This document shows positions 22,799 through 31,990 of a stretch of 34,674 bases of DNA, in pieces (positions within the stretch are counted from its first letter, which is position 1; each line of letters opens with the position of its first letter). Below the pieces are notes generated by a model. That model was not told where the DNA came from. It ran no database searches and was given only the letters and a program-made list of their open reading frames with translations. The translations under genes and the position numbers were made by a program. The DNA is from a candidate division TM6 bacterium GW2011_GWF2_28_16. Its GTDB lineage: Bacteria; Babelota; Babeliae; Babelales; UASB340. The stretch is taken from contig LBNX01000006.1 of NCBI GenBank assembly GCA_000989185.1, positions 1 to 34,674 of the forward strand, given 5' to 3'.

Positions 22799-23323
22799 TT
22801 AATTCTCTAAAAAATATTTTCTAAAATATCGTTCTATTTTAAGAACAGCTCTTTGTATCAAATTTTTATATTCAAAATCAAAAAATGCTGAATTATTTAA
22901 TGGATCTTTAGCCACACTTACAAGACGCGATATTTCAAACTCTTTTTCTGCTATTAATTTATTTTCTGGTGAAAATAATTGGCAATCAAATTTTAATCCT
23001 ATTCTAACATTATAAATTAATAAGTCTCGTGATATAAAATTTTCTACAGGCTCTAATTTTTTTAGATTTATTTTTATTTTAAAAGAATTTTTATCATGCG
23101 TAGATAAAGGATAACCAGAACGCATATAATATTTAAATAATATATCATAAAATATGCTGGATATATTTTCAAAAACCAAGCTATTACTTGGCATTGTTAT
23201 AAATACAGGATGTTTTATTTTTTTACTGATAATATTTCTAGAAAAATGCTTATATGCACAAGATGGCAATATAAATAAAATTAATAAAATAAATTTTATT
23301 TTTTTAAAATTATTATTTAGCAT
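22799..23323 (-). CDS. lptE: LptE-like LPS-assembly lipoprotein
   Basis: 174-aa lipoprotein: basic start, hydrophobic core and LPSC lipobox, so Cys22 would be lipidated. The mature part has the LptE feel: a conserved VFITMPSNSLVFENISSIFYDILFKYYM segment, YPLSTHDKNSFKIKINLKKLE, then an alternating strand (YNVRIGLKFDCQLFSPENKLIAEKEFEISR) and a final amphipathic helix. LptE plugs the LptD barrel in the outer membrane. Sequence identity in this family is always low, so the call leans on the lipobox, size and position before holA. The start codon abuts the upstream phosphatase stop with no gap. Confidence 0.6.
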   Translation of the reverse strand: MLNNNFKKIKFILLILFILPSCAYKHFSRNIISKKIKHPVFITMPSNSLVFENISSIFYDILFKYYMRSGYPLSTHDKNSFKIKINLKKLEPVENFISRDLLIYNVRIGLKFDCQLFSPENKLIAEKEFEISRLVSVAKDPLNNSAFFDFEYKNLIQRAVLKIERYFRKYFLEN

Positions 23324-24499
23324 TTAATTTTCTACAGCTATTTCAGAAGATAACGTCGTTGTTACCCAGGATGGTTCGAAATAACCCTTTGATTTATCAC
23401 TAATAAAGTTTCCTACATAACTACCCTCAACTGGGTCATACCAAAAATTCTGAATATGCTTTTTTATTTTTCTGCCATTATCAAATTCATAATTATATTG
23501 CCCATATTCATCATATCCATCACATACATGATCATGTCCCAAAATTAATTCATTTATATTATTTTCTATTAAATATTTTTCTAAACAACTAAGCTCAATA
23601 GGTTTTATATTAATGCCCCTATCAACATAACTATTACTTAATATATCACCCCAAATAAAATAGTTAGATTCGTCTTCTATAATTAATCCATTATATAAAG
23701 AAATTAAACGATTTTTATTAATATCTTTGAATTCAAATTTTATGTTTATATCAGGACAACCATGAGCTAATTGTACAGTTTTTTGGCTAGAACAAACAAA
23801 TGCCGTAACTGGTAATTTTTTTAATGTTAATAAAACAGTGTTATATAAAATTGTTATTTCTTTAGCATCAATATCATCTTTATTTAAAAATTTATTACAA
23901 AATTCAGGAGCAAAACCATACCGCCCCGCAACATCCTGCGTTTCATGATTACCTCGCAATAAAATCACTTTATCAGGATTTTTAAGATACAAGCTTATTA
24001 GCAAATATAAAACTTCAATACCAAAACTGCCCCTATCTATATAATCACCTGTAAACGCAATTATATTGTCACCAATAATATTAAGTTGATCATCTATTAT
24101 TTTATCTTCAAGTAGCTTTCTTAAATTTATTATTAAATGATAAACACTTCCATGCAGATCACCACAAGATTTAATTATTGCACTATTACTTACAACATTA
24201 CATTTGGCATAACAAAAGCTAGCATTATCTGTATTTAAATTAGAATTATTTTCTGGTAATTGATTTATAACTTCACTATCTAATTTTAGCCCTAAATTAT
24301 TAAATAAATTATTAAATAGAATTTTAAATTCATCTTGATAGGCAAAACCCATTTTGTGAAAATCTTGAACTTCTTGATTAAAAACTATATCACTCAATAT
24401 TTTTTCGTGAGTTATCGCAAAAATATTAGAATTTAAAAAATTTAAAATTACAATAAACAAAATAATATTTATTTTTTGTATAATTTTAAATTTTTTCAT
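23324..24499 (-). CDS. secreted eukaryotic-type PPP-family phosphatase
   Basis: 391-aa metallophosphatase with the complete PPP signature: GDLHG (113-117), GDYIDRG (151-157), RGNHE (182-186), a metal-binding His in LAHGCPD (H246) and ILGHDH (319-324). The stretch around GSFGIEVLYLL and LLRGNHET recalls eukaryotic Ser/Thr phosphatases of the PP5/PP2A type, although bacterial PPP enzymes exist. Residues 1-28 form a Sec signal peptide (FIVILNFLNSNIFA), so it acts outside the cytosol. Substrates could be periplasmic or host phosphoproteins; that is inference. The C-terminal 60 residues have no motif I know. It sits between rph and lptE, in the same direction, with a 31-nt gap to rph. Confidence 0.75.
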   Translation of the reverse strand: MKKFKIIQKINIILFIVILNFLNSNIFAITHEKILSDIVFNQEVQDFHKMGFAYQDEFKILFNNLFNNLGLKLDSEVINQLPENNSNLNTDNASFCYAKCNVVSNSAIIKSCGDLHGSVYHLIINLRKLLEDKIIDDQLNIIGDNIIAFTGDYIDRGSFGIEVLYLLISLYLKNPDKVILLRGNHETQDVAGRYGFAPEFCNKFLNKDDIDAKEITILYNTVLLTLKKLPVTAFVCSSQKTVQLAHGCPDINIKFEFKDINKNRLISLYNGLIIEDESNYFIWGDILSNSYVDRGINIKPIELSCLEKYLIENNINELILGHDHVCDGYDEYGQYNYEFDNGRKIKKHIQNFWYDPVEGSYVGNFISDKSKGYFEPSWVTTTLSSEIAVEN

Positions 24500-24530
24500 G
24501 AATTTTCCAATATTATTTTATTTTAACATT

Positions 24531-25337
24531 TTATTCTAAATTATTATTCAACCTGTTTGCCAAGCTAAATAATGGCACTTTATTTTCTTTATTATTATTT
24601 ATATTTATATTATTACTTAAATTTAATTTATCTATATATTCAAAAACTTGTTTAATGCCAGAAATGGCAAGATTTTTTAATTCTTCAAAGTCTTGCATAG
24701 ATAAAGGCTCTTTTTCTGCAGTGCCCTGAATTTCTATTAATTTACCAGAACGTGTAAGCACAAAATTAAAGTCAGCGCCAGCTGAACTATCTAGAGAAAA
24801 ATCTAAATCTAAATAAAATTTTTCGCCAACTTTGCCAACAGAAATAGCAGCTATTTCTTCTTTAAATAATTCACGTGAAATTATTCCCAATTCTAACCAT
24901 CGAGCCTGCGCTAATTTTAATGCAACGCTAGCAGCAGAAATGCATGCAACACGCGTTCCACCATCTGCAGTTAAAACATCGCAATCTATATTTATAGTTC
25001 TATCTGGAAATGCCGAAAAATCTATTACTGAACGTAAAACCCTACCAATTAATCTTGAAATTTCTACACTTCGACCATTTTTATTATTAGAATTAGATTC
25101 ACGCATAATTCTTTTAGATGGAGCACATGGCAACATGGCATATTCAGCTGCAAGCCACCCTTGTTTTTGCCCTTTTAAAAATTGAGGTACGCCATCTTGC
25201 ATAGAAACAGATACCAAAACTTTTGTATTACCTGATTCAAATAATACAGAAGCTATAGCATTGCCAAAAAGATCATATTTTAAATTAATTGGACGGATCA
25301 TATTACTGACCCGTCCAGAATTTTGATTTATTTTCAT
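24531..25337 (-). CDS. rph: ribonuclease PH
   Basis: Phosphorolytic 3' exonuclease that trims tRNA precursors. Motifs: RPINLKYDLFGNAIASVLFESGNTKVLVSVS, LPCAPSKRIMRES, GRSVEISRLIGRVLRSVIDF, IDCDVLTADGGTRVACISAASVAL, and SAGADFNFVLT plus IQGTAEKEPLSM. The catalytic Arg/Asp residues are kept. The 268 aa include about 25 extra Asn/Lys-rich residues at the C-terminus. The start at ATG 25337 has no ribosome site but keeps the family RxxxxxRP N-terminus; an in-frame ATG lies at 25301. It is 17 nt after pnp, so two related phosphorolytic enzymes form one operon. Confidence 0.93.
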   Translation of the reverse strand: MKINQNSGRVSNMIRPINLKYDLFGNAIASVLFESGNTKVLVSVSMQDGVPQFLKGQKQGWLAAEYAMLPCAPSKRIMRESNSNNKNGRSVEISRLIGRVLRSVIDFSAFPDRTINIDCDVLTADGGTRVACISAASVALKLAQARWLELGIISRELFKEEIAAISVGKVGEKFYLDLDFSLDSSAGADFNFVLTRSGKLIEIQGTAEKEPLSMQDFEELKNLAISGIKQVFEYIDKLNLSNNININNNKENKVPLFSLANRLNNNLE

Positions 25338-25354
25338 AAATTAAATTATTTTTT

Positions 25355-27448
25355 TTACTTTTTAAGATCTGGAGCTATTAAAGATATTCTTCCAGAATCT
25401 GGATCATAATTTTGAACTTTTACTTTTAATGTATCACCTGTTTTATATTTTGAAGTAAAATCATGCTGCAAACTCTTGTCTATATTTGATACATGCAAAA
25501 GACCATCTTTGCCTGGAACAAGTTCAACAAAAACACCAAAATCTGTAAAACGTCTGATTATTCCATCAAAAACAGAACCTACTTCAAGTTCACCGGCCAA
25601 AATACGAATCCATTCTTGTGCCTTTTTAGCACCAACAGAAGTTTTTGCATAAACAAAAACAGATCCATCGTCTTGAATATCGATTTCTGATCCAGTTTGT
25701 GCAATAATTTCTTTTATCATTTTTCCGGCAGGCCCAATAATTGCACCAATTTTATCTGTAGGGACTTTAAATGTTGTAACACTTGGAGCATAAGGCGAAA
25801 GCTCTTTTCTAGGTGTTGGCAACACAGCTGACATTTTTTCTAGTATAAAAAGACGACCTACTTTTGCATGATCTAAAGCTTTTTTTAATACATCTTTTGT
25901 AAGCCCAGATTTGGCCTTTATATCCATTTGTATAGCCATAATACCAGCTTTTGTACCAGTAACTTTAAAATCCATTAATCCAAGAGCATCTTCCATACCC
26001 AAAATATCTGTTAATACATGAAAATCATTATTGCTATCTTTTATAAGTCCCATAGCAACGCCAGAGACTAAATCACGAACAGGAACACCAGCATCCATTA
26101 AACCCATTGTTGTAGCACAAACAGTTGCCATAGAAGATGAACCATTAGATTCTAATACATCAGAAATAACTCTTATTGTATATGGAAATTTTTCACTATT
26201 AGGCAAAACATTTGTAAAAGATTTTTCAGCCAAATAGCCGTGACCGATTTCGCGTCTTCCAACACCACGCATAGGCTTTACTTCACCTGTCGCAAATGGA
26301 GGAAAATTATAATGCAACATAAATTTTTTCTCTATAGTTTCGCCTGCAAGATGTTCTATTTTTTGAGCATCTTGAGCTGTACCAAGAGTAACACTTGCCA
26401 AAGCTTGTGTTTGACCTCTAGTAAATAATGCTGAACCATGAGCACATGGCAAATTTGCAACATCTATAGATATTTGTCTAATTTCATCAAGACTTCTACC
26501 ATCAACTCGTTTATTTTTTTTAGCAATTAAATTTGGCAAATCTTCTTTTAATAAACTATTAAATAAATATAACAAAATAGATTCTGCTATTTGCTCTTCT
26601 TCTAATTCTTTTTTAAAATTTTCTATTAAATCTTTTTCTAGTTTAGCCATAGCCATATCGCGTTCTTTTTTATCTTCAACAAAAAGAACTTGTGAAAAAC
26701 CTGGCTTATAAAAATTATTTATTTTCTCTTTCCAAAGATCCCAATTTAGATTTGTTTTAATTTCTTCGTCTATTATATTTAATTCTTTTTTAATATTTAA
26801 TTGCCAAACTATTTGCTCTTTTATTAATTCATGAGCCTTAAATATTAAATCTATTAATTCTTCTTCAGATAAATTATCAGCATAACCTTCGACCATGCAA
26901 ATACCATCTTGAGTACCAGCAATTACTAAATGCGAATTAGAAGTTAAAAGATCTTTATAAGAACTATTAAATTTCCAAGAATTATTAATTTTGCAAGCTT
27001 GTACAGCACCAACTGGCCCCATAAATGGTATATTTGGTGCCAACAATAAAGAAAGTGATGAACCAATTATAGCAAGAACATCTGATGGGAATTCTCCATC
27101 GTAAGAATATACAGTAGAAAGTAATTGAACTTCGTTAAAATATGAAGATGGAAATAATGGTCTTATTGGTCTATCAATAAGACGCGATATTAACACTTCG
27201 TGATCTGAAAGCTTACCTTCTCTTTTTACAAATCCACCCGGAATTTTTCCAGCAGCAGCTGTTTTTTCTCTATATTCAACTGTTAATGGAAAAAAACCCA
27301 TAAAATCCGCTTCATTTTTTGTCGCAACAGCAGTAGACAAAACAATATTATTACCAGATTTAATCCAAACTGAACCATCAGCTTGTTTTGCATACTTACC
27401 TATTTCGACTTCTATTCCCGCAGATTCTAACTTAAATGTTCTTTGCAT
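25355..27448 (-). CDS. pnp: polyribonucleotide nucleotidyltransferase (PNPase)
   Basis: Degrades RNA 3' to 5' by phosphorolysis, core of the degradosome. The 697 aa hold two RNase PH domains, a KH domain (VPTDKIGAIIGPAGKMIKEI) and a C-terminal S1 domain (GSVFDGIIRRFTDFGVFVEL). GGFVKREGKLSDHEVLISRLIDRPIRPLFP and SSSMATVCATT are conserved. In the metal site the family DEDHLGDMDFK reads MEDALGLMDFK: the Asp, Asp and Lys aligned with E. coli D486, D492 and K494 remain, but the His and one Asp between them are replaced. It is probably active. AGGA is ten bases from the ATG, and it follows rpsO by 12 nt, the common rpsO-pnp pairing. Confidence 0.95.
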   Translation of the reverse strand: MQRTFKLESAGIEVEIGKYAKQADGSVWIKSGNNIVLSTAVATKNEADFMGFFPLTVEYREKTAAAGKIPGGFVKREGKLSDHEVLISRLIDRPIRPLFPSSYFNEVQLLSTVYSYDGEFPSDVLAIIGSSLSLLLAPNIPFMGPVGAVQACKINNSWKFNSSYKDLLTSNSHLVIAGTQDGICMVEGYADNLSEEELIDLIFKAHELIKEQIVWQLNIKKELNIIDEEIKTNLNWDLWKEKINNFYKPGFSQVLFVEDKKERDMAMAKLEKDLIENFKKELEEEQIAESILLYLFNSLLKEDLPNLIAKKNKRVDGRSLDEIRQISIDVANLPCAHGSALFTRGQTQALASVTLGTAQDAQKIEHLAGETIEKKFMLHYNFPPFATGEVKPMRGVGRREIGHGYLAEKSFTNVLPNSEKFPYTIRVISDVLESNGSSSMATVCATTMGLMDAGVPVRDLVSGVAMGLIKDSNNDFHVLTDILGMEDALGLMDFKVTGTKAGIMAIQMDIKAKSGLTKDVLKKALDHAKVGRLFILEKMSAVLPTPRKELSPYAPSVTTFKVPTDKIGAIIGPAGKMIKEIIAQTGSEIDIQDDGSVFVYAKTSVGAKKAQEWIRILAGELEVGSVFDGIIRRFTDFGVFVELVPGKDGLLHVSNIDKSLQHDFTSKYKTGDTLKVKVQNYDPDSGRISLIAPDLKK

Positions 27449-27460
27449 AATTTAATTATC

Positions 27461-27721
27461 CTAGTCTTTTAGCTTAGCAACCAACTGGTCATAAGCATTT
27501 TTATTAACTCTTTTTAAATAATTTAAAAGAGTTTTTCTTTTTCCAACTAATTTTAATAAACCCAATTTTGAATGATTATCTTTTGGATTTAATTTTAAAT
27601 GTTCTGAAATTTGTTCAATTCTTTCTGTAATTATGGCTACTTGAACCTGTGATGATCCTGTATCATTTGCAGATTGAGCAAATTTGTTTATTACATTTTG
27701 TTTTACTTGCTTATTTAACAT
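27461..27721 (-). CDS. rpsO: 30S ribosomal protein S15
   Basis: Binds the central domain of 16S rRNA early in 30S assembly. From ATG 27721 the product is 86 aa (E. coli 88), with NDTGSSQVQVAIITERIEQISEHLKLNPKDNHSKLGLLKLVGKRKTLLNYLKR in the canonical order. The frame could extend to 27766, but those 15 residues are not part of bS15, and GGAG (ten bases before ATG 27721) supports the shorter start. It follows tRNA-Val, giving an rpoC-tRNA-rpsO-pnp-rph run. No clear S15-binding pseudoknot could be verified by eye. Confidence 0.93.
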   Translation of the reverse strand: MLNKQVKQNVINKFAQSANDTGSSQVQVAIITERIEQISEHLKLNPKDNHSKLGLLKLVGKRKTLLNYLKRVNKNAYDQLVAKLKD

Positions 27722-27778
27722 TGAAAAAATACTCCGACATAATTTAAAAAATTCTTTAACTACCACAACTTTATAAAA

Positions 27779-27854
27779 TGGTAGGCGCGAGCGGATTCGA
27801 ACCGCTTACCCTCGCTACGTCAAAGCGATGCTCTACCAACTGAGCTACGCGCCT
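27779..27854 (-). tRNA. tRNA-Val, anticodon GAC, with encoded CCA
   Basis: Read on the minus strand, the acceptor stem is AGGCGCG/CGCGCCT, D arm GCTC...GAGC, anticodon stem TCGCT/AGCGA with 7-nt loop TTGACGT (anticodon GAC at 27821-27819), 5-nt variable loop, T arm AGCGG-TTCGAAT-CCGCT, discriminator A and CCA (27781-27779). It reads GUC and GUU. It sits 11 nt after the rpoC stop and is probably processed out of a read-through transcript. Confidence 0.96.
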
Positions 27855-27865
27855 AAACCAAATTT

Positions 27866-30800
27866 TTATTCCAAAGATATATTTTCTAAGGTAACTTCAA
27901 GTTCTTCTTCTTCTCGAGCTCTCTTTTCTAGCTCAGAAACTTCTTCACCTAAAAATTTCTTTTTAAATGAAGCAACTCCAGTTCCAGCTGGTATAAGTCT
28001 ACCAATTAGAACGTTTTCTTTCAAGCCATAAAGATTATCAACTTGTCCAGCAATTGCAGCTTCCGTTAAAACTCTAGTAGTTTCCTGGAAAGATGCTGCT
28101 GATAAGAAACTTTCTGTACCTAAAGAAGATTTTGTAATACCCATTAATACCGGTTTTGCTACGGCAATTTTTTTGCCCTCTTTAACCATTAAGTTATTGA
28201 TTTCTTGCAATTGGCGCTTATCTACTCGTTCACCTGATGCAAAATTAGTATCTCCGGAATCAACTATTACAACTTTTCTTAACATTTGTTTTACAATAAG
28301 TTCTATATGTTTGTCACTTATTTCAACGCCTTGAAGTCTATATATTACCTGAATTTCTTTTACCAAATATTTTTGTAATTCATCTGGACCAGAAATTCTT
28401 AAAATATCATGAACATTCGGCACACCAGATGTTAATGCATCTCCAGATTTAACATGTTCACCATCTTCAACATTTAAATGTTTATTTCGTGGAACACTAT
28501 ATTCAAAAACTTCACCATCATCTGTTGTAACTGTTATTCTTCGTTGACCTCTATGAAGGCCACCAAATTTAACAACACCATCAACTTCGCTTAACACAGC
28601 TGTATCTTTTGCGATTCTGGCTTCAAATAATTCTGCAATACGTGGTAAACCACCGGTAATATCTTTTGTCTTTTTTTCTTCTTTTGGCAACTTAGCAATA
28701 ACATCACCAGCAACAATAGCTTCACCATCTTCTACCAAGATCATAGCATTTGTAGGTAAAAAATAACGACCTATTTCTTCTTTACTTGCATCAAGAACAA
28801 CAATAGATGGTTGTCGTTTTTCTGCACGTCTTTCTAAAATAACTTTGCTAGACTGGCCTGTTGCTTCGTTATATTGAATTTGATATGTAACATTTTCCAC
28901 AAGATCTGAAAACTCTATTGTACCTGTTTTATCAGTCATAATAACTTTTTCAAGATCCCATTCTGCAAGCTTTTGATCTTTTTTAACAACGTCTCCATCG
29001 TTAACCAAAAGACGAGTTCCGTAATCCATATTAAATTCTTCTAATTCACGTCCATCATCAGAAAGTATTGCTAATCTTCCGCGTCTATTTATAACAACAA
29101 ATTCATCTTTTCTATTTTTAATTGCAAATATTTCTTTAAATTTAACCTTGCCAGCAAATTTAGTTTTATAAAAACTCTGTTCAACAAGACCACTTGCCGT
29201 ACCACCAATGTGGAACGTTCTCATTGTAAGCTGAGTTCCTGGTTCACCAATAGATTGCGCTGCAATAATGCCAACAGCTAAACCAACATCAACTATTTTT
29301 TGAGTTGATAAATCCATACCATAACATTTTGCACAAACGCCTCGTTTTGCCTGACAAGTCATTACAGATCTGACAGAAATATTATTTACTGCAGCATCTC
29401 TAATTTTTTCAACAATATCATTGTCTATTAAATCGCCTTGTTTAACTATTTGCTCACCACTTACAGCATCAACAACATCTTCTGCAGCTATTCTACCATA
29501 AACACGATCTGCTAATGGCTCAATAACTTCGCCAGATTCTCTCATATCAGAAAGAACTACATATCCTAAAGAATCACAATCAAATTGTGTTATAACAACA
29601 TCTTGTGCAACATCTATAAGTCTACGAGTTAAATAACCAGAGTTTGCTGTTTTTAACGCTGTATCGGCTAAACCTTTTCTTGCTCCGTGAGTTGAAATAA
29701 AGTACTCGAAAGTATTCAAGCCTTCTTTAAAGTTTGCAACAACAGGAGTTTCCAAAATTTCACCTGATGGTTTTGCCATTAAACCTCTCATTGCAGCCAA
29801 CTGTCTTATCTGTTGTCTAGAGCCTCTAGCTCCAGAATCTAACATCATAAATACAGGATTGAATGGGGTTCTTGATTTATTTTCATTTAAATATGCTTTT
29901 TTGTCTGCATCTTCTAATGTATTTAACATTTCAACAGTTACAGCTTCTGTAGCCTTAGCCCATATTTGTATTACTTTATTTGAACGTTCTTTATTCGTTA
30001 TAGCACCATCTTTATACAAATGCTCGGCTTTTTCTACTTCTTTTTTAGCTGTCGCAACCATTTCTGCTTTAGATTCTGGTATAACCATGTCATTCATATT
30101 AAGAGAAATACCACCCAAGGTTGCCTGTGTATAACCCAAATATTTAATTTTATCTAAAGTAACAGCTGTTTTTTCTTGACCAAAAAATCTAAATAAACGT
30201 GATACTAATTTAGTTAAGTCTTTTTTCTTAACCGCTTTATTTATCCACTCAAAATCTGCACCCTCTGGTAAAGAATCATATAAAAGAACTCTACCAACAG
30301 TTGTATCTATTATTTTTCCAGATTTTAATCTTAATTTAATTGGCGCTTGTATGTCGACTTTTTCATGTTGATGAGCAAACACAACTTCTTCTCTACCAGA
30401 AAAAGATAAGCCTTCACCTTCAACATTTTTTCTGGCTTTGGTCATATAATATAAACCAAGAACCATATCTTGTGATGGAGTAGCTAAAGGTCTTCCACTA
30501 GCTGGAGATAATAAATTTCTAGAAGAAAGCATTAGTACATCTGCTTCTTTTCTAGATTTGTCACTTAACAAAACATGTACAGCCATCTGGTCACCATCGA
30601 AGTCTGCGTTAAACGCTGCGCAAACTAATGGATGAATTTTGATAGCTTTGCCTTCTACAAGTATTGGATAAAATGCTTGAATACCCAATCTATGAAGTGT
30701 TGGAGCTCTGTTTAATAATACAGGCAAACCACTTACAACAGATTCAAGAGCACTCCAAACATCGTCAACCATATTTTCTACCATGCGCTTTGCTACTCTT

Positions 30801-31990
30801 AGGTTTGCAGCAAGCTCACGTTTTTGTAATTCTACATAAACAAAGGGCTTAAATAATTCAAGAGCCATTAATTTAGGTAAACCACATTGATGCAATTGTA
30901 ATTCAGGATCAACAACAATTACAGATCGTCCAGAATAGTCAACACGTTTACCAAGTAAGTTTTGTCTAAATCTACCTTGTTTACCTCTAAGCATTTCACT
31001 CAAAGATTTTAAAGGACGCTTATTAGAACCTCTTACCGGCTGACCTCTTCGTCCATTATCAATAAGAGCATCTACAGATTCCTGCAACATTCTTTTTTCA
31101 TTTTTGATAATTACGTCTGGAGCTTGTAATTCTATTAATCGTTTTAATCTTATATTTCTATTTAAAACTCTTCTGTATAAATCATTTAAATCTGAACTTG
31201 CAAATCTACCACCTTCTAAAGGAACCAATGGTCTTAAATCTGGTGGAAGAACAGGTAGTTCTTCAAGTACTATCCATTCTGGCCTTTGATTAGATTCAAG
31301 CATACCAGAAAGCACTTTATATCTTTTTGCTAATTTACTTTTTTGCGTAACAGAAGACGTATTTAAAAGTTCTTCTTCTATTTTTCTAACTTCAAAAGCT
31401 AAATCTATAAGGGACAATAATTGCTTAATACCTTCTGCACCCATGTCTGCTTTAAAAGTAGTATCATCTGGATTTGCAGATAAATAATCTTCATATTCTT
31501 GCGAACTTAATAAAGTTTTTACAGCATATGGAGAAAGGCCCTGATTTATAACAATATAGCTATCAAAATATATAACTCTTTCAAGGTCTCTTACAGTCAT
31601 ATTAAGAATTAAACTTAAATAACTTGGGATACCTTTTAAAAACCATATATGGCAAACAGGAGAAACTAAATGGATATGTCCCATTCTTTCTCTTCTTACT
31701 TTTGCCTGAATAACTTCTACACCGCATTTTTCGCAAGTTATACCACGATGCTTCATTCTTTTGTATTTGCCGCAATTACATTCCCAATCTTTAACAGGAC
31801 CAAATATGCGTGCACAAAAGAGACCATCACGTTCTGGTTTTAACGTACGGTAGTTAATTGTTTCTATTTTTTTTACTTCACCATAAGAAAGAGAGCGAAT
31901 CTTTTCTGGCGAAGCAATGCTAACTTTCATAGCATTAAACTGAGATGGATTTATATATTCTCTAAAACGTTCAAGTATTCTATTATTCAC
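27866..31990 (-). CDS. rpoC: DNA-directed RNA polymerase beta' subunit
   Basis: Largest subunit of RNA polymerase. The 1374 aa are complete. Zinc site 1 is [19 protein letters not shown] (C71, C73, C86, C89). The catalytic [13 protein letters not shown] lies near residue 460. The second zinc site uses a Cys in QFDCDS (about 804) and the cluster [11 protein letters not shown] (about 876-886). The trigger-loop region and C-terminal [16 protein letters not shown] are present. The start is GTG 31990, which overlaps the rpoB stop by 8 nt; AAGGAG lies seven bases upstream inside rpoB. No intein or split is seen. Confidence 0.97.
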   Translation of the reverse strand: MNNRILERFREYINPSQFNAMKVSIASPEKIRSLSYGEVKKIETINYRTLKPERDGLFCARIFGPVKDWECNCGKYKRMKHRGITCEKCGVEVIQAKVRRERMGHIHLVSPVCHIWFLKGIPSYLSLILNMTVRDLERVIYFDSYIVINQGLSPYAVKTLLSSQEYEDYLSANPDDTTFKADMGAEGIKQLLSLIDLAFEVRKIEEELLNTSSVTQKSKLAKRYKVLSGMLESNQRPEWIVLEELPVLPPDLRPLVPLEGGRFASSDLNDLYRRVLNRNIRLKRLIELQAPDVIIKNEKRMLQESVDALIDNGRRGQPVRGSNKRPLKSLSEMLRGKQGRFRQNLLGKRVDYSGRSVIVVDPELQLHQCGLPKLMALELFKPFVYVELQKRELAANLRVAKRMVENMVDDVWSALESVVSGLPVLLNRAPTLHRLGIQAFYPILVEGKAIKIHPLVCAAFNADFDGDQMAVHVLLSDKSRKEADVLMLSSRNLLSPASGRPLATPSQDMVLGLYYMTKARKNVEGEGLSFSGREEVVFAHQHEKVDIQAPIKLRLKSGKIIDTTVGRVLLYDSLPEGADFEWINKAVKKKDLTKLVSRLFRFFGQEKTAVTLDKIKYLGYTQATLGGISLNMNDMVIPESKAEMVATAKKEVEKAEHLYKDGAITNKERSNKVIQIWAKATEAVTVEMLNTLEDADKKAYLNENKSRTPFNPVFMMLDSGARGSRQQIRQLAAMRGLMAKPSGEILETPVVANFKEGLNTFEYFISTHGARKGLADTALKTANSGYLTRRLIDVAQDVVITQFDCDSLGYVVLSDMRESGEVIEPLADRVYGRIAAEDVVDAVSGEQIVKQGDLIDNDIVEKIRDAAVNNISVRSVMTCQAKRGVCAKCYGMDLSTQKIVDVGLAVGIIAAQSIGEPGTQLTMRTFHIGGTASGLVEQSFYKTKFAGKVKFKEIFAIKNRKDEFVVINRRGRLAILSDDGRELEEFNMDYGTRLLVNDGDVVKKDQKLAEWDLEKVIMTDKTGTIEFSDLVENVTYQIQYNEATGQSSKVILERRAEKRQPSIVVLDASKEEIGRYFLPTNAMILVEDGEAIVAGDVIAKLPKEEKKTKDITGGLPRIAELFEARIAKDTAVLSEVDGVVKFGGLHRGQRRITVTTDDGEVFEYSVPRNKHLNVEDGEHVKSGDALTSGVPNVHDILRISGPDELQKYLVKEIQVIYRLQGVEISDKHIELIVKQMLRKVVIVDSGDTNFASGERVDKRQLQEINNLMVKEGKKIAVAKPVLMGITKSSLGTESFLSAASFQETTRVLTEAAIAGQVDNLYGLKENVLIGRLIPAGTGVASFKKKFLGEEVSELEKRAREEEELEVTLENISLE

